A DNA stretch of 64,000 bases from positions 17,161,795 through 17,225,794 of the forward strand of contig OZ026596.1 of the NCBI GenBank assembly GCA_964020085.1. Reading direction: 5' to 3'. This stretch comes from Micromussa lordhowensis. Its lineage: Eukaryota > Cnidaria > Anthozoa > Scleractinia > Lobophylliidae. Each line of letters starts with the position of its first letter. The stretch's first letter is position 1. The notes under the pieces were generated by a model. That model saw only the letters and a list, made by a program, of their open reading frames with translations, was not told the origin of the DNA and ran no database searches. Made by a program: the position numbers and the translations under genes. This document shows, piece by piece, positions 63,048-64,000 of this stretch.

Positions 63048-63063
63048 GGGAGGGAAGGGTGGG
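63048..63063 (+). other. G-quadruplex motif in the island
   Basis: GGGAGGGAAGGGTGGG has four runs of three G with loops of 1, 2 and 1 base, the canonical form for an intramolecular quadruplex. It is the only such motif I see in the window. Confidence 0.85.
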
Positions 63064-63299
63064 AGTTACAATTTCGAGGGCTAACTAAAAGTTACAGCAG
63101 TGATAAAACGAGCGAATGATGCTAAAGTCCAAGCTTAAGCTCTTTTATAGGTAGACAAATGTCTAGGTTCAAACCAATAATAAATCGTATACCATGGAAA
63201 GTACAGGGTCCATGCAGCCTTGAACGAGACTATAATAAGGTTATTTAAAGGACTAGCCATACGGAAAGCATGATATAATTCAACCGGGCATTGCTGCGA

Positions 63300-63311
63300 C
63301 ATGCATGCATG
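63300..63311. other. CATG/GCAT self-complementary 12-mer
   Basis: CATGCATGCATG is its own reverse complement. It lies in the right half of the island, in a stretch with no other recognised feature. Confidence 0.6.
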
Positions 63312-63451
63312 AAAGGCTATTGTAAATATATTTTCCGAGCCAGACAAGAAGGACCTATACAATGATCTATCCTGTAACAGTTCTATTGCGTTACAATTGA
63401 CAATAGTAATCTAGCGACTGTGCGTAAATAGCGTCACGCTCCATTAACTGC

Positions 63452-63474
63452 GCTTTAACGTTTGTCGTTAAAGC
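63452..63474. other. Terminal hairpin of the island
   Basis: GCTTTAACG, a five-base loop TTTGT, and CGTTAAAGC form a perfect inverted repeat with a 9-bp stem. It ends three bases before the right ATTAA. A weaker five-base stem CTTTA/TAAAG at 62619-62635 shares the same words near the left end. Helitrons and some foldback elements have a hairpin close to the 3' end, but a CTRR end typical of Helitrons is not seen here. Confidence 0.75.
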
Positions 63475-63477
63475 TTT

Positions 63478-63482
63478 ATTAA
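63478..63482 (+). repeat. Right target-site duplication ATTAA
   Basis: ATTAA is followed at once by CAGTAACAGCTGTTTGG, the expected continuation of the interrupted satellite monomer. Together with 62554-62558 it frames the island. Confidence 0.75.
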
Positions 63483-64000
63483 CAGTAACAGCTGTTTGGT
63501 TTATTTCAAGCCAACAGTGACAGCTCTTTTGTTTATTTCGCGCGAACAATGACAGCCATTTTGTTTATTTTGCGCCAACAATGACACCTGTTTTGTTTAT
63601 TTTGCGCCAACCATGAAAGCTGTTCGCTTATTTTGCGCCAACAATGACAGCTGTTTTGTTTATTTCGCGCCAACAGTAAGAGTTGCTTTGTTTATTTCGC
63701 GCCAACAAAAGGAGCTGTTTTGTTTATTTTGCACCAACAATGACAGCTGTTTTGTTTATTTTGCGTTAACAATGACAGCTGTTTTGTTTATTTCGCGCCA
63801 ACAATGACAGCTGTTTTGTTTATTTTGCACCAACAATGACAGCTGTTTTGTTTATTTTGCGCCAACAAAGACAGCTGTTTTGTTTATTTTGCGCTAACAA
63901 TGACAGCTGTTTTATTTATTTTGCGCCAAAAATGACAGCTGTTTTGTTTATTTTACGCCAGCAATGACAGCTGTTTTGTTTATTTCGTGCCAACAATGAC
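63479..64000 (+). repeat. Satellite array resumes after the island
   Basis: The array continues in the same orientation and register. The monomer order (CTGTTTGG, TTTCAAGCC, CGCGCGAACAATG, AAAGCTGTTCG, AGTAAGAG, AAAAGGAG) matches 50.26-50.48 kb, with one additional monomer (AATGACACCTG). It runs off the end of the window. Confidence 0.95.

Larger units (their letters stand above)
62820..63362 (-). other. Two small open frames in the island, not supported as genes
   Basis: On the minus strand, 63038-62820 (72 codons) and 63362-63135 (75 codons) are open, but both begin with TTG and the first has no ATG at all. The first covers one copy of the degenerate internal duplication. I recognise no domain in either translation, and no promoter or splice pattern ties them together. 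They could be exon remnants if the island was captured from a gene. The plainer reading is chance openness in the less AT-rich DNA. Confidence 0.3.
62559..63478. mobile_element. Non-satellite island, unclassified insertion of about 920 bp
   Basis: This is the only stretch without the 32-bp repeat, and it is visibly more GC-balanced than the array. The array is interrupted inside GCATTAACAG, and ATTAA is present on both sides, as after insertion with a 4-5 bp target-site duplication. The same array context is uninterrupted near 50.26 and 56.76 kb. The left end reads TGTTGCAGTTCCC; the reverse complement of the right end reads TAAAGCTTTAACG, so there are no clear terminal inverted repeats. I see no poly(A) tail and no transposase. 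Internal features are TATATATA (62584-62591), AATAAA (62609-62614), a degenerate duplication, a G-quadruplex motif and a terminal hairpin. It could be a non-autonomous DNA element, a SINE-like or foldback element, or a captured genomic fragment. A mobile origin is inferred from the flanks, not from a recognised family. Confidence 0.55.

Noticed and set aside
63166..63176. GGTTCAAACC as a pol III B box of a tRNA-derived SINE
   Set aside because: It is one base short of the GGTTCGANNCC pattern and lacks the central G. I find no A box at the right distance, and the island has no poly(A) or simple-repeat tail.
62657..63439. GCGTGAC near 62659 and its inverse near 63433 as subterminal inverted repeats
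   Set aside because: It is only seven bases long, and a third copy occurs near 62983, so chance is sufficient explanation.
62559..63478. Assignment of the island to piggyBac because of TTAA
   Set aside because: The ends do not begin with the CCC-type termini usual for piggyBac and are not inverted repeats of one another. The TTAA could also be part of a 5-bp ATTAA duplication.
1..64000. CRISPR array (direct repeats of 32 bp)
   Set aside because: The repeats are directly abutting with no unique spacers, no leader and no cas genes, and the array is far larger than any CRISPR locus.
1..64000. Telomeric repeat or CENP-B-box centromere satellite
   Set aside because: The unit is not a short G-rich telomere repeat and the consensus has no CENP-B-box pattern. 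A centromeric role remains possible but nothing in the sequence proves it.
1..64000. Yeast-type replication origin motif in the GTTTATTTTG segment
   Set aside because: The segment departs from the 11-bp ARS consensus at several positions in the consensus monomer.

Overview
The window is almost entirely one tandem satellite array. The unit is 32 bp: GCGCCAACAATGACAG followed directly by CTGTTTTGTTTATTTT. It runs in one orientation from base 1 to about 62558 and resumes at about 63479, so both window edges lie inside the array, with roughly 1,970 monomers present. I see no protein-coding gene, tRNA, rRNA or CRISPR array that I can support. This is most consistent with constitutive heterochromatin of a eukaryotic nuclear genome. 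The sequence does not let me name the species.

Layout. Domain A (1 to about 23.7 kb) is built on higher-order units of about 636-700 bp, most of them headed by a 33-bp monomer with an extra T and the variant GGCAGCTGATTTG. These units are nested in larger duplications: 447 bp at 1.7-2.6 kb, about 2,295 bp at 6.5-11.1 kb, about 1.82-1.85 kb at 15.4-20 kb and 959 bp at 20.5-22.4 kb. Some long blocks recur non-adjacently, about 7.5 kb and 15.8 kb apart. Domain B (about 23.7-62.6 kb) uses other monomer variants (GCAACGACAATG, GCCATCATTGAC, CAATTGCAGCTG, AGCGCTGACAATG). It holds the largest duplications: a 2,882-bp block followed by two tandem 3,778-bp blocks (30.7-41.1 kb), a 1,729-bp tandem pair (45.2-48.6 kb) and a tandem pair of about 6.6 and 6.0 kb (46.8-59.4 kb).

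The only non-satellite DNA is an island of about 920 bp at 62559-63478. The same array context occurs uninterrupted at about 50.26 kb and 56.76 kb. Comparison with these empty sites shows that the island split a GCATTAACAG sequence and is flanked on both sides by ATTAA (or TTAA). It therefore looks like a genuine insertion with a 4-5 bp target-site duplication. It has no recognisable terminal inverted repeats, a perfect 9-bp-stem hairpin almost at its right end, a canonical G-quadruplex motif and a degenerate internal duplication. I do not recognise its family.

All open reading frames in the array are by-products of the satellite. Because 32 is not a multiple of 3, three monomers encode the same 32-residue peptide in every forward frame, and this stays open only where A-to-G or similar changes remove a TGA. 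Every monomer also carries an E-box-type CAGCTG inside a TGACAG context, a forkhead-like TTGTTTAT and, on the minus strand, AATAAA. Any function of these motifs is inference.
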